The notes under the pieces: model-generated
What the model was told of the DNA's origin: nothing
Database searches by the model: none
Seen by the model: the letters and a program-made list of their open reading frames with translations, nothing else
Part shown: positions 50,739-59,998 of the stretch, in pieces
Layout: each line of letters opens with the position of its first letter
Numbering within the stretch: the stretch's first letter is position 1
Program-made: the position numbers and the translations under genes
From: Streptomyces chryseus
GTDB lineage: Bacteria; Actinomycetota; Actinomycetes; Streptomycetales; Streptomycetaceae
DNA length: 64,000 nucleotides
NCBI RefSeq assembly: GCF_014650755.1
Contig: NZ_BMVO01000002.1
Span: 62,001 to 126,000, forward strand
Direction: 5' to 3'

Positions 50739-51374
50739 ATGAGTGCGGCGGAGGAAACGGCCGAGCCACACGACGACACGGCCAAGCCGTGGGGTGAGGT
50801 CACCCCCGAAGCGGCCAGGAAACTGCTGGTCGCCGCCGTCGAGGCGTTCGCGGAGCGGGGCTACCACGCGACGACGACCCGCGACATCGCGGGCCGCGCG
50901 GGGATGAGCCCGGCGGCGCTCTACATCCACTACAAGACGAAGGAAGAACTGCTCCACCGGATCAGCCGCATCGGGCACGACAAGGCCCTGGAGATCCTCC
51001 AGGCCGCCGCCGGGGGCCCGGGCACCGCCGCCGAACGGCTCGACGGCGCCGTACGCTCCTTCGTCCGCTGGCACGCGGAGCGCCACACCACCGCGCGCGT
51101 CGTCCAGTACGAACTCGACGCGCTCAGCGACGAGCACCGCGCCGAGATCATCGAGCTGCGCCGCCGCAGCGACACGGCCGTCCGGCGCATCCTGAACGAC
51201 GGCGTCAAGGCCGGGGAGTTCGACGTTCCGGACGTCCCCGGCACCACGCTGGCCGTGCTGTCGCTGTGCATCGACGTGGCGCGCTGGTTCAACGCGCAGG
51301 GGCGCAGGACGCCCGACGAGGTCGGCGCGCTGTACGCCGACCTCGTCCTGCGGATGGTCGCCGCTCAGAAGTAG
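50739..51374 (+). CDS. TetR-family regulator (fatty-acid type)
   Basis: 211 residues, ATG at 50739 with GGAAGGGGCG. HTH: EAARKLLVAAVEAFAERGYHATTTRDIAGRAGMSPAALYIHYKTKEELLHRI. The C-terminal domain (ERLDGAVRSFVRWHAERHTTARVVQYELDAL) is like acyl-CoA-responsive TetRs. Preceded by an operator identical to the one ahead of the MaoC gene, so self-control and control of MaoC are inferred. Confidence 0.9.
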   Translation: MSAAEETAEPHDDTAKPWGEVTPEAARKLLVAAVEAFAERGYHATTTRDIAGRAGMSPAALYIHYKTKEELLHRISRIGHDKALEILQAAAGGPGTAAERLDGAVRSFVRWHAERHTTARVVQYELDALSDEHRAEIIELRRRSDTAVRRILNDGVKAGEFDVPDVPGTTLAVLSLCIDVARWFNAQGRRTPDEVGALYADLVLRMVAAQK

Positions 51375-51419
51375 GAGCGGGCCCGGGCGCGGAAGCGGGA
51401 CCAGGAGCGGCGGGCGGAC

Positions 51420-51881
51420 TCAGAAGTAGTAGCGCGACACCGACTCCGCCACGCACGCCGGCTTGTCGCCGCCCTCGCGCTCGACCGTCACGACCGCCGT
51501 CACCTGCACGCCGCCGCCCGCGTCCGTGACCTCCTTGAGCACCGCCGTGGCCCGCACCCGCGAGCCGACCGGCACGGGGGAGGGGAAGCGGACCTTGTTG
51601 GAGCCGTAGTTGATGCCCATCTTCATGCCCTCGACCCGCATGATCTGCGGGACCAGGGCGGGCAGCAGCGACAGGGTCAGATAGCCGTGCGCGATGGTCG
51701 TGCCGAAGGGGCCGGCCGCCGCTTTCTCCGGGTCCACGTGAATCCACTGGTGGTCGCCGGTCGCCTCGGCGAACAGGTCGATCCGCTTCTGGTCGACCTC
51801 CAGCCACTCGCTGTGCCCCAGCTGCTCGCCGACCCCGGCGCGCAGCTCCTCGGCGGACGTGAAGACCCTCGGCTCTGCCAT
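51420..51881 (-). CDS. MaoC-family enoyl-CoA hydratase (hotdog fold)
   Basis: 153 residues, single hotdog domain. FAEATGDHQWIHVDPEKAAAGPFGTTIAHGYLTLSLLP carries the R-hydratase 2 motif with catalytic Asp and His. It hydrates trans-2-enoyl-CoA to (R)-3-hydroxyacyl-CoA, linking beta-oxidation to other pathways. Divergent from soxR; its upstream region has the 15-mer operator. Confidence 0.93.
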   Translation of the reverse strand: MAEPRVFTSAEELRAGVGEQLGHSEWLEVDQKRIDLFAEATGDHQWIHVDPEKAAAGPFGTTIAHGYLTLSLLPALVPQIMRVEGMKMGINYGSNKVRFPSPVPVGSRVRATAVLKEVTDAGGGVQVTAVVTVEREGGDKPACVAESVSRYYF

Positions 51882-51932
51882 GTCCCGGCCCCTGCCTCTC
51901 GTACGGCTGACATGCGCGTACCCACAACGTTT

Positions 51933-51947
51933 CTAAGCGCTTGCTCA
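51933..51947. promoter_or_regulatory. Operator copy 2 of CTAAGCGCTTGCTCA, before MaoC
   Basis: Identical to the copy at 50678-50692. It lies 52 bases upstream of the MaoC start and 53 bases ahead of soxR, so it could affect both. Confidence 0.7.
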
Positions 51948-51999
51948 GCATGCTGGGGACTCCCTGTTCTGTCAACGGAGGCCCGGTAGGGTTCGGGGA

Positions 52000-52491
52000 G
52001 TGCCGCAGATACCAGAGAAGATCCACGAACTCACGGTCGGCCAGCTGTCCGCACGCAGCGGCGCCGCCGTGTCGGCCCTCCACTTCTACGAGTCCAAGGG
52101 CCTGATCACGAGCCGCAGGACCTCGGGCAACCAGCGGCGCTACGGCCGTGACGCGCTGCGCCGCGTCGCCTTCGTGCGCGCCGCCCAGCGCGTCGGCATC
52201 CCGCTCGCCACGATCCGCGACGCCCTGTCGGAACTCCCCGAGGAGCGCACGCCCACCCACGAGGACTGGGCCCGCCTCTCGCGGGCCTGGCGTTCGGAAC
52301 TGGACGAGCGCATCAAGCAGCTCGGCCGCCTGCGCGACCACCTCACCGACTGCATCGGCTGCGGCTGCCTGTCGCTGGAGTCCTGCGTACTGTCCAACCC
52401 GGACGACGTGTTCGGTGAGCGCATCACCGGCTCCCGGCTGTACGCGGAGCGCCGCGGGGCGCAGGAGCGCAAGGCGGAGCCCAGCGCCTGA
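52000..52491 (+). CDS. soxR: Redox-sensing transcriptional regulator SoxR
   Basis: 163 residues, GTG start. N-terminal MerR helix-turn-helix ([56 protein letters not shown]) and a C-terminal [2Fe-2S] cluster site with Cys118, Cys121, Cys123 and Cys129 ([12 protein letters not shown]). In Streptomyces SoxR senses redox-active metabolites such as actinorhodin-like quinones and switches on detoxifying genes. No SoxR box was found beside it, so its targets lie elsewhere. Confidence 0.95.
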   Translation: MPQIPEKIHELTVGQLSARSGAAVSALHFYESKGLITSRRTSGNQRRYGRDALRRVAFVRAAQRVGIPLATIRDALSELPEERTPTHEDWARLSRAWRSELDERIKQLGRLRDHLTDCIGCGCLSLESCVLSNPDDVFGERITGSRLYAERRGAQERKAEPSA

Positions 52492-52538
52492 GCCGCCCGG
52501 CCCGAGCGCCGCACCGCCGCAACGACGCCGCGCCCGGC

Positions 52539-53258
52539 CTACCGCAGCGCCGCGCGCACCAGCTCGGCACTGGACGGCGCCGGCCGGCCGTCGGGAAGCA
52601 GCAGGGTGTCCTCAAGGCCGGTCCTGGTGGCCAGGCCCAGCGCACGGGCCAGCCGCAGCACCGGCCACGCGCCGCCGTCCTCACCGTGCAGCAGCACGGA
52701 CATGCCCCGCGCGTCGCCCAGTTCGGCCAGCAGGGCCCGGGCCGAGGTCTCGGCCGTGGCCGGATCGGTGTCCGTCACCTCGGCGAGCACCCGCAGCACC
52801 CGGGGTGCGAGCGGCGAGGCGAGGAAGCGGCGTACGCCGTCGGTGCCCGACCAGAGGCCGGCCTCCACGCCGACACCGCGCTCCACGAGGGCCGCGGCCA
52901 CCTCTTCGGCGCCCGGCTCGTGCCAGTTCACGGACGCGTGGTCCGGCAGCACCGTCCAGGCGCGCACCTGCTCGGCCCGTCGCCGCGGATCGGGCTCGGC
53001 CCAGGCGCCCGTGGTGACCCCGACGGGGACCGTCGCGGGGAGCGCGGCCCGTATCGCCGTCAGCGCCGCGGCCACCGCTCGCGGGGACAACGTGTCCTCG
53101 CCGCAGGGGGACTTGGGGTGCACGTGCACGTCACAGGCGCCGGCGGCCACCGCCGCGACGGCGGCCTCGGCCATCGCGCCCGGCGTCACCGGCACAGCCG
53201 CGCTCTCGCCCGCACCGCGCGGGCCGTTCAGACAGACCTGGATCCGGAACATGCTCAT
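52539..53258 (-). CDS. BKACE-family (DUF849) beta-keto acid cleavage enzyme-like protein
   Basis: 239 residues, shorter than the usual 270-310. VQVCLNGPRGAGESAAVPVTPGAMAEAAVAAVAAGACDVHVHPKS carries the metal His-x-His; later VNWHEPGAEEVAAALVERGVGVEAGLWSGTDGVRRF and a GHGED-like LLHGEDGGAWPVL. Family members cleave beta-keto acids with acetyl-CoA (for example in lysine or carnitine breakdown). Substrate unknown; the short form may have altered specificity. Confidence 0.8.
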   Translation of the reverse strand: MSMFRIQVCLNGPRGAGESAAVPVTPGAMAEAAVAAVAAGACDVHVHPKSPCGEDTLSPRAVAAALTAIRAALPATVPVGVTTGAWAEPDPRRRAEQVRAWTVLPDHASVNWHEPGAEEVAAALVERGVGVEAGLWSGTDGVRRFLASPLAPRVLRVLAEVTDTDPATAETSARALLAELGDARGMSVLLHGEDGGAWPVLRLARALGLATRTGLEDTLLLPDGRPAPSSAELVRAALR

Positions 53259-53370
53259 GGCTCCGATGGTGACAGCCGCCACTGACAACGCGGCGGCCCG
53301 CGCGGCGCCTTGCGACGGTACGGGCGACACGGGGACGCGGCGGTCGGCCGAGCGCCGGGCCCCCGCGCGC

Positions 53371-53982
53371 TCACGCCACCGACGCCAGCTCCCTGCGCCG
53401 TACCCTCTTCGCCTCCGCCAGGGCCTCGGGCGTCAGGACGGGCTGCGGCACGAGAATGCCGCAGCCCGTGCACACCGGCCCGTACCAGGGGTCGTGCGCC
53501 AGTCCCTGCTTCCAGACGATCCCGCTGTCCGCGCACACGGGGCAGTTGGCCCCCGGCCCGGACTCCAGCGCGGAGATCAGCCGGCGCAGTACGTCGCCGA
53601 GCGGCGCCACCGGATGAGCCGCGGGATCGTCGCACCAGGCCACTCCGCACCCGCCCCAGGTGCGGCGGTGCCAGTCGTCGAAGGAACCGGGGCGCCGCAG
53701 CCCGTCGTGCTTCTCGCGCTTGCGCCGCCGGGCGAACTCCACTTCGTAGGCGAGCCACACGGCCCGCGCCTCCTCCAGCTCCTCGAGCGCGGCCACCAGC
53801 CGCGCCGGATCGGGGGCCCTGTCCTCCGGTTCGATCAGGTGCCTCGAACACAGATGGTCCCAGGTCGCCCTGTGCCCGTAAGGGGCGAACCGTTCCAGGC
53901 ATTTGCGCAGCGAGTACCGCCGCAGCGCCAGATCGCACCGCGGGTCGCGTACTTGTCTCGCAAGACTCCGGAATCCGGCCAT
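53371..53982 (-). CDS. Hypothetical protein with a zinc-ribbon-like pair
   Basis: 203 residues; the start at 53982 is set by a GGAGG site 11 bases away. C-terminal CPVC and CTGC pairs about 27 residues apart resemble a zinc ribbon; further Cys occur at WGGCGVAWC. The N-terminal half is helical and Arg-rich (RYSLRKCLERFAPYGHRATW). No catalytic motif. A nucleic-acid or protein-binding role is possible; the family is not recognised. Confidence 0.65.
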   Translation of the reverse strand: MAGFRSLARQVRDPRCDLALRRYSLRKCLERFAPYGHRATWDHLCSRHLIEPEDRAPDPARLVAALEELEEARAVWLAYEVEFARRRKREKHDGLRRPGSFDDWHRRTWGGCGVAWCDDPAAHPVAPLGDVLRRLISALESGPGANCPVCADSGIVWKQGLAHDPWYGPVCTGCGILVPQPVLTPEALAEAKRVRRRELASVA

Positions 53983-54172
53983 CGCACTTGCCACCTCCGT
54001 CGCTTGTACTTCGGCGTCACAGAGTGGACGTACGGGTGCCCCGATCGGTGCCATCGAAAATCGAATGGCCGACATCAGTGGGGGATTCGGAAAAAGTGAC
54101 GCATGCTCACTTTCGGGCGGCCGCGTACCGCCAGTAACGTCCGTCGCACCTGCCGCCCCCCGAGGAGCTCGC

Positions 54173-57016
54173 ATGCGACGACGACGTACCGGTCCCGCAC
54201 AGCACCGAACAGCCCTGGCAGCAGCGGTGATCGCCCTCGCCGCAGGCCTGCTGTCCCCTCTGCCGCAGGCCGCGGCCGACACCGCGCGGGCGGCCGCCCA
54301 GGACCCCGCCCCCGCGGCGGACCACTGCGGGGGCCAGTGCGACGACATCCTGCCGCCCGGTCAGAACGGCAACGCCACCCTGGCCGAAATCCTCGCGCAC
54401 CGCGTCCTCGGCACCCGCCCCGCACACAGTTCCGACCAGATGTCCAAGTACGACGCCCTGGTCGCGGGCCACCAGGGCCTCACCGACGAGAAGCTGACCG
54501 ACTTCTTCAACGACGCCTCCTTCGGCGTCCCCGAAGGCCGGGCGGCCTCCGTGATCCGCCCCCGGGACGACGTCACGATCACCCGCGACAAGGCGACCGG
54601 CGTCCCGCACATCAAGGGCGCCACCCGCTACGGCACCGAGTTCGGCGCCGGCTACGCGGCCGGCCAGGACCGGCTCTGGCTGATGGACCTCTTCCGGCAC
54701 ATCGGCCGCGGCGAACTGACCTCCTTCGCGGGCGGCGCCCTCGCCAACCAGGGCCTGGAGCAGCAGTTCTGGCCGCAGGCCCCGTACACCGAGGAGGACC
54801 TGCGGGCCCAGGTCGAGCGGATACGGACGACCAAGGGCGAGCGCGGCGAGCTGGCGATGGCCGACGCGCAGGCGTACGTCGACGGCATCAACGCGTACCG
54901 CGAGAAGGCCAAGAAGGGCCGCTACTTCCCCGGCGAGTACGTGCTCACCGGCAAGGTCGACGCGATCACCAACATCGGCGAGATCAAACCCTTCAAGGTC
55001 ACCGACCTGATCGCGCTCGCCTCCGTCGTCGGCGGCCTCTTCGGCGGGGGAGGCGGCGGCGAGGTCCAGTCCGCGCTGTCGCTGCTCGCCGCGCAGCAGA
55101 AGTACGGCGTCGCCGAGGGCACCGAGGTCTGGGAGTCCTTCCGCCAGCGCAACGACCCCGAGGCCGTCCTCACCGTCAACGACGGCACCAGCTTCCCGTA
55201 CGCCGGAAAGCCCGCCGACCCGCGCGGCACGGCCCTGCCCGACCGCGGCTCCGTGACCCCCGAGCAGCTCGTGTACGACCGCCAGGGCGCCGCGAAGACC
55301 GCGCGCGCCGGGCAGAAGCACCCCGTCCGGGCCCCGAAGAGGCTCAGGCCCCTCCAGGGCATGTACGACGACGGGGTCCTGCCGGGAGCCGACTTCTCCA
55401 AGAAGCGCGGGATGTCCAACGCGCTGCTCGTCTCGGGCCGGCACACCGCGAGCGGGAACCCGGTCGCCGTGTTCGGCCCCCAGACCGGCTACTTCGCCCC
55501 GCAGCTGCTCATGCTCCAGGAGCTCCAGGGCCCGGGCATCAGCGCCCGCGGCGCGTCCTTCGCCGGCGTCGGCATGTACGTGCAGCTCGGCCGGGGCCAG
55601 GACTACGCCTGGTCGGCCACCTCCGCCGGACAGGACATCACCGACACGTACGCGGTGGAGCTGTGCGAACCGGGCGGCGGCGCCCCGGACAAGACCTCGG
55701 CGCACTACCTCTTCCGGGGCGCGTGCACCCCCATGGAGAAGCTGGAGAAGCGCAACGCCTGGAAGCCGACACTGGCCGACTCCACCGCCGCCGGCTCGTA
55801 CCGGATGCAGGTCTGGCGCACGAAGTACGGGACGGTCACCCACCGCGCCACCGTCGGCGGCAAGCCCGTCGCGTACACCTCCCTGCGCTCCACCTACCGG
55901 CACGAGGCCGACTCGATCATCGGCTTCCAGATGTTCAACGACCCCGGGTACGTGAAGGACGCCGCGTCCTTCCAGAAGGCGGCGCAGCACATCGACTACG
56001 CCTTCAACTGGTTCTACGCCGACGCGCGCACCGCCGCCTACTACAACAGCGGCATGAACCCGGTGCGTGCCGAGGGCGTCGACGCCTCGCTGCCGGTGAA
56101 GGCAGAGAAGGCCAACGAATGGCGGGACTTCGACCCGGCGTTCAACACCGCCGCCTACACCCCGCCCGCCGAACACCCGCAGTCCACCGGCCAGGACTAC
56201 TACATCTCCTGGAACAACAAGCAGGCGAAGGACTACACGGCGGCGGGCTTCGGCAACGGTTCCGTGCACCGGGGCGACCTCCTCGACCACCGGGTCGCGA
56301 AGCTGGTCGCCGACGGCGGCGTCACCCGCGCCTCGCTGACCCGGGCCATGGCCGAGGCCGCCGTCACCGACCTGCGCGGCGAGGACGTGCTGCCCGCACT
56401 GCTCAAGGTGCTGCGTTCGAAGCCCGTCACCGATCCGGACACGGCCAGGGGCGTCCAGCAGTTGGAGTCCTGGCGCGCCGCCGGCGCCCAGCGCAAGGAG
56501 ACCGCCCGGGGCTCGCGGACCTACACCCACCCCGACGCGGTGCGGATCATGGACGCCTGGTGGCCGCTGCTCGTCGAGGCCGAGTTCCGGCCCGGCCTCG
56601 GTGACGAGCTGTACGGCGAACTCACCAGGAACCTCGGCACCGACGAGTCGCCGTCGGCCGGGCACGGCCCGACCGGGGCGCACGCCGGCTCCGCCTTCCA
56701 GTACGGCTGGTGGAGTTACGTCGACAAGGACCTGCGCAAGGTTCTGGGGCAGCGGGTCGAGGGCCCGCTGGCCAAGACGTACTGCGGCGGCGGCGACCTC
56801 TCCGCCTGCCGCGACACGCTCCTCGCCACCCTGAAGCAGGCCGTCGCCAAGCCCGCCGCCGAGGTGTACCCGGGCGACGACAGCTGCGACGCCGGGGAGC
56901 AGTGGTGCGCCGACTCGATCGTGCACCGCGCGGTGGGCGGCCTCACCCACCCGGCGATGCACTGGCAGAACCGGCCGACGTACCAGATGGTCAGCGAGTT
57001 CCCGTCACACCGCTGA
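54173..57016 (+). CDS. Secreted penicillin acylase family (Ntn) hydrolase
   Basis: 947 residues. Start with a GAGGAG site and a signal peptide (about 1-36, PQAAADTA). The penicillin-amidase fold is recognised in TGVPHIKGATRYGTEFGAGYAAGQDRLWLMDLFRHIGRGEL near the N-terminus. The probable autoprocessing Ser415 is in RGMSNALLVSGRHTASGNPVAVFGPQTGY, which starts the beta chain. Such enzymes remove acyl chains from lactams, homoserine lactones or lipopeptides outside the cell. Natural substrate unknown. A strong terminator follows. Confidence 0.91.
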   Translation: MRRRRTGPAQHRTALAAAVIALAAGLLSPLPQAAADTARAAAQDPAPAADHCGGQCDDILPPGQNGNATLAEILAHRVLGTRPAHSSDQMSKYDALVAGHQGLTDEKLTDFFNDASFGVPEGRAASVIRPRDDVTITRDKATGVPHIKGATRYGTEFGAGYAAGQDRLWLMDLFRHIGRGELTSFAGGALANQGLEQQFWPQAPYTEEDLRAQVERIRTTKGERGELAMADAQAYVDGINAYREKAKKGRYFPGEYVLTGKVDAITNIGEIKPFKVTDLIALASVVGGLFGGGGGGEVQSALSLLAAQQKYGVAEGTEVWESFRQRNDPEAVLTVNDGTSFPYAGKPADPRGTALPDRGSVTPEQLVYDRQGAAKTARAGQKHPVRAPKRLRPLQGMYDDGVLPGADFSKKRGMSNALLVSGRHTASGNPVAVFGPQTGYFAPQLLMLQELQGPGISARGASFAGVGMYVQLGRGQDYAWSATSAGQDITDTYAVELCEPGGGAPDKTSAHYLFRGACTPMEKLEKRNAWKPTLADSTAAGSYRMQVWRTKYGTVTHRATVGGKPVAYTSLRSTYRHEADSIIGFQMFNDPGYVKDAASFQKAAQHIDYAFNWFYADARTAAYYNSGMNPVRAEGVDASLPVKAEKANEWRDFDPAFNTAAYTPPAEHPQSTGQDYYISWNNKQAKDYTAAGFGNGSVHRGDLLDHRVAKLVADGGVTRASLTRAMAEAAVTDLRGEDVLPALLKVLRSKPVTDPDTARGVQQLESWRAAGAQRKETARGSRTYTHPDAVRIMDAWWPLLVEAEFRPGLGDELYGELTRNLGTDESPSAGHGPTGAHAGSAFQYGWWSYVDKDLRKVLGQRVEGPLAKTYCGGGDLSACRDTLLATLKQAVAKPAAEVYPGDDSCDAGEQWCADSIVHRAVGGLTHPAMHWQNRPTYQMVSEFPSHR

Positions 57017-57035
57017 CGCGCCGCTCGTACGCAGG

Positions 57036-57072
57036 AGGGCCTGATCCCGCCGGTGGGGCGGGATCAGGCCCT
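57036..57072. terminator. Terminator after the acylase gene
   Basis: Perfect 16-bp stem (AGGGCCTGATCCCGCC and complement) with a 5-base loop, 20 bases after the stop. Serves the convergent hydrolase gene (ends 57099) as well. Confidence 0.87.
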
Positions 57073-57098
57073 GCGGCAGTCCCCGGGGACGGTCGCGC

Positions 57099-58454
57099 TC
57101 AGCCGGTGAGCCGGCCCGCGGCCAGCACCATCCGCGCCAGCTCCGGGTGCAGGATGTCGCTGTGGGCTCCCGAAGGCGCGCCCCCGCGCCGTACGACCGC
57201 CGCCGCGTCGACGTTCACGCACCCCGCACCGGGGACGCCGTCGGTCAGCGCCCGCGCCAGCGTGAGCCCCACCGTCCCCGGCACCGCCTTGATGCCGTCG
57301 AAGCCGACCGCGCCCCACCGGCTGCCGAGCCCGGCCAGCCCGGCCGAGTCGCCGGCCAGCCGCGAAGCCAGCGGGTAGATCACCCCGAGCGCCGAGTCGT
57401 GGCGCGAGTGGCAGGCCACCACCGGCCCGTCCACCCGCCGCTGCGCCCCGCGCAGCGCCCCGCCCCGCCCCCTCGCGTGCGGCAGCCGCTCCGCGAACGC
57501 GTAGTGCGAGAAGGCCCCTTGGAGCAGGGTCACCGACTTCACGTTCCGTACGCCGTCGGGCAGCCCCCGCAGCGCGAAGGCGACCAGCCGCGCCCCCTGG
57601 CTGTGCCCCACCAGGTGCACCCGCACGGACGGGGACGACCGGGCGAGCTGCCCGAGCACCGGCCCGAGCCCCAGCCGGCCCACCGTGCCCGCCCGGCGCT
57701 TCATCTCGAAGTACGTCGCCTGGCGGAGCAGTTCCTTCGCCCCGTTCCAGGCCTTCTTCAGGCCGCCGCCGAGCGCCAGGCTCCGGGCCCCCGGCTCGGC
57801 GTCCGCCTCCGTGAGCGCCGCCGCGAAGCCCTGGCACACGGTGAGCGTGTCGTCGCGCAGCATCAGCGGCTCGTCCGCCGCGGGCTCCTCGCCCGGCACC
57901 GGCTCCTCGTCCGACGCCGACGCCGGCTCGGGCTGCGTGCCCCCGTCGGAGGCCCGCGCCGCCGTGCTCCCGCCCCCGCCGCCCGCGCCCCCTTCCGTCA
58001 ACCGCCGTACGAGCGCCCCGAACTCCTCGAACGCCGCCGGCTCCTCGGGCCGCTGGGTGAGCAGTTCGCCCAGCCGCTCCACGATCCCCTCACAGCCGGG
58101 GAACGCCCCCACCAGCGCCTCCCGGGTCTGCTGGTCGAGGCCGGGCTCCGTGGGGGCGGCGGCGAGGCTCCGGCCGAAGTCCGGTACCGGCTCGTCCGCG
58201 AACCGCATCGACGGCCACACGACGCCCGCGTAGCCGAGCCGCACGCCGGTGGAGTCCGCGAGCAGGCCGGGGAAGGGGGCGTAGAAGCGCTCGTACATCC
58301 GGGTCGCGACCGAGCGTCTGCTGTTCCAGCCGTGCGCGAACATCACCAGGTCGGTGACTTCGAGCCGCGCCAGCCGGTCGCGCTGACGTTCGTTCACCTC
58401 ACCCCGCGCGTCGAAGGTGATCTCCTGGTACGGCTCCGCAACCGCATCCGTCAT
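57099..58454 (-). CDS. Alpha/beta hydrolase with an acidic insertion
   Basis: 451 residues. Start at 58454 with a GAGGGG site. VTDLVMFAHGWNSRRSVATRMYERFY is an N-terminal oxyanion strand, and LVGHSQGARLVAFALRG holds the nucleophile Ser. Between them lies an inserted segment (about residues 150-205) rich in Gly, Ser, Glu and Pro, probably disordered. No signal peptide. Looks like a cytoplasmic Streptomyces esterase of unknown role. Confidence 0.75.
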   Translation of the reverse strand: MTDAVAEPYQEITFDARGEVNERQRDRLARLEVTDLVMFAHGWNSRRSVATRMYERFYAPFPGLLADSTGVRLGYAGVVWPSMRFADEPVPDFGRSLAAAPTEPGLDQQTREALVGAFPGCEGIVERLGELLTQRPEEPAAFEEFGALVRRLTEGGAGGGGGSTAARASDGGTQPEPASASDEEPVPGEEPAADEPLMLRDDTLTVCQGFAAALTEADAEPGARSLALGGGLKKAWNGAKELLRQATYFEMKRRAGTVGRLGLGPVLGQLARSSPSVRVHLVGHSQGARLVAFALRGLPDGVRNVKSVTLLQGAFSHYAFAERLPHARGRGGALRGAQRRVDGPVVACHSRHDSALGVIYPLASRLAGDSAGLAGLGSRWGAVGFDGIKAVPGTVGLTLARALTDGVPGAGCVNVDAAAVVRRGGAPSGAHSDILHPELARMVLAAGRLTG

Positions 58455-58542
58455 GGCGCACCCCTCGGGTCCGAACGGCCTGCTCACGCCCCAGCATCCC
58501 GCCGGACCGCACCACTGGCCATACACCACGTCGGACGAGCCC

Positions 58543-59805
58543 TCACCGGTACAGCAGGTACTCCCGGCGTACGGACCTGAACGCCGCCAGGTCGGCCCGC
58601 CAGGCGTCCACCACCTCGTCCGTCCCCGCCCCGGCGTCGATCATCGTCCGTACGCGCGTGTTGCCCGTCAGCTTGTCGATCCAGTGGTCGGCCCGCCACG
58701 CGAAGCCGCTCCAGCTCCGCTTCGCCGTGATGAGCAGCGCGATGCCGGTGCGGACCGGGTCGTACGCCTCCCGGTCGTGGACGTGCACCTGTACGCCGCC
58801 GATGGTCTTCCCCTGGAACTTGGAGAACGTCGGCGCGAAGTACGCCTCACGGAAGTGCACCCCCGCCAGCCCGGCCGCGTTCGCGGTCTCGGCCCACCGG
58901 CGGTCGACGCCCTCCGCGCCCAGCAGTTCGAACGGCCGGGTCGTGCCCCGCCCCTCCGACAGGTTGGTGCCCTCGAAGAGGCAGGTGCCGGAGTACACCA
59001 GCGCGGTGTCGGGCGTCGGCATGTTGGGGCTCGGCGGCACCCACGGCAGCCCGGTCGTGTCGAAGAAGTCGCCACGCCGCCAGCCCGACATCCGCACCGT
59101 CTCCAGCTCCACCGGCCGCGTCAGGAACTCGCCGTTGAACAGCCGCGCCAGCTCGCACACCGTCATCCCGTGCGCCTGCGCGATCGGCTCGCGCCCCACG
59201 AACGTCGCGAAGGCCTTGTCCAGGACCGGCCCGAGGGCCGCCCGCCCCGTCACCGGGTTCGGCCGGTCGAGGACCACGAACCGCTTGCCCGCCAGCACGG
59301 CGGCGGCCATGCAGTCGTACAGCGTCCAGATGTACGTGTAGAAGCGCGCGCCCGCGTCCTGGATGTCGAACACCACCGTGTCCACGCCCGACGCAGTGAA
59401 GATGTCGGCGAGCGGCTGCCCGCTCTTCAGATACGTGTCGTACACCGGCAGCCCCGTCGCCGGATCGTCGTAGCGCCCCTGGGAGCCGCCCGCCTGCGCG
59501 GTGCCCCGGAAGCCGTGCTCGGGCCCGAAGACGGCGGTGAGGTTCACCCGGTCGTCGGCGTGCATGACGTCCACGATGTGCCGTACGTCGGAGGTGACGC
59601 CCGTCGGGTTGGTGACGACGCCGGCCTTCTGGCCGGCGAGCGCGGCGTACCCGTCGGCGGCCAGCCGGTCGAAGCCGGTGCGCACCCGGAACCGCCCGGG
59701 ACGCCCGGCGGCGGCCGCGCTCCCCGCGGCGCCGAGGGATCCGGCGGCCCCGGCCGCTCCCGCCGCCCCCGTGGCGGCCAGCAACCCGCGTCTGGACAGG
59801 TTCAT
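58543..59805 (-). CDS. Tat-exported DUF1343 exo-beta-N-acetylmuramidase (NamZ type)
   Basis: 420 residues with GGAGGT 5 bases before the ATG. The signal has a twin arginine (LSRRGLLAATG) then Ala/Gly-rich hydrophobic residues ending SAAAAGRPG. The DUF1343 body is clear: GVVTNPTGVTSDVRHIVDVM, AVFGPEHGFRGTAQAG, VVFDIQDAGARFYTYIWTL, VLDRPNPV, and YSGTCLFEGTNLSEGRGTTRPFELLGAEG. Family GH171 releases N-acetylmuramic acid from glycan ends, so it probably recycles cell-wall fragments. Confidence 0.92.
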   Translation of the reverse strand: MNLSRRGLLAATGAAGAAGAAGSLGAAGSAAAAGRPGRFRVRTGFDRLAADGYAALAGQKAGVVTNPTGVTSDVRHIVDVMHADDRVNLTAVFGPEHGFRGTAQAGGSQGRYDDPATGLPVYDTYLKSGQPLADIFTASGVDTVVFDIQDAGARFYTYIWTLYDCMAAAVLAGKRFVVLDRPNPVTGRAALGPVLDKAFATFVGREPIAQAHGMTVCELARLFNGEFLTRPVELETVRMSGWRRGDFFDTTGLPWVPPSPNMPTPDTALVYSGTCLFEGTNLSEGRGTTRPFELLGAEGVDRRWAETANAAGLAGVHFREAYFAPTFSKFQGKTIGGVQVHVHDREAYDPVRTGIALLITAKRSWSGFAWRADHWIDKLTGNTRVRTMIDAGAGTDEVVDAWRADLAAFRSVRREYLLYR

Positions 59806-59923
59806 CCCAGTACCTCCGTGATCGGCGCCGTCTGTCATGGCCACGCACGCTAGCGCGCGTGGCGGCCGCGGGGAACGAGCCGCGCAAGGCGGGTCGGCGG
59901 TGTTCCACCCCTTCCGCAGCTCC

Positions 59924-59940
59924 ATACCGACCGGTTAGTC
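59924..59940. promoter_or_regulatory. TetR-like site before the SDR operon
   Basis: ATACCGACCGGTTAGTC, 59 bases before the SDR ATG, built on an ACCGGT palindrome. It carries the reverse complement of CCGGTCGGTA, and its GACCGGTTAG end resembles the CAACCGGTTG palindrome ahead of the operon's TetR. Likely operator; inference. Confidence 0.5.
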
Positions 59941-59998
59941 TGCCGAGGTCGGCGGCACGATCGGCAGGCAGGATCGGCAGGAGAGGCGGGCCTCAAGG

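Noticed and set aside
54107..56962. 951-codon minus-strand frame opposite the penicillin acylase gene
   Set aside because: No motifs or start signal; the opposite strand encodes a secreted hydrolase with a signal peptide and nucleophile motif.
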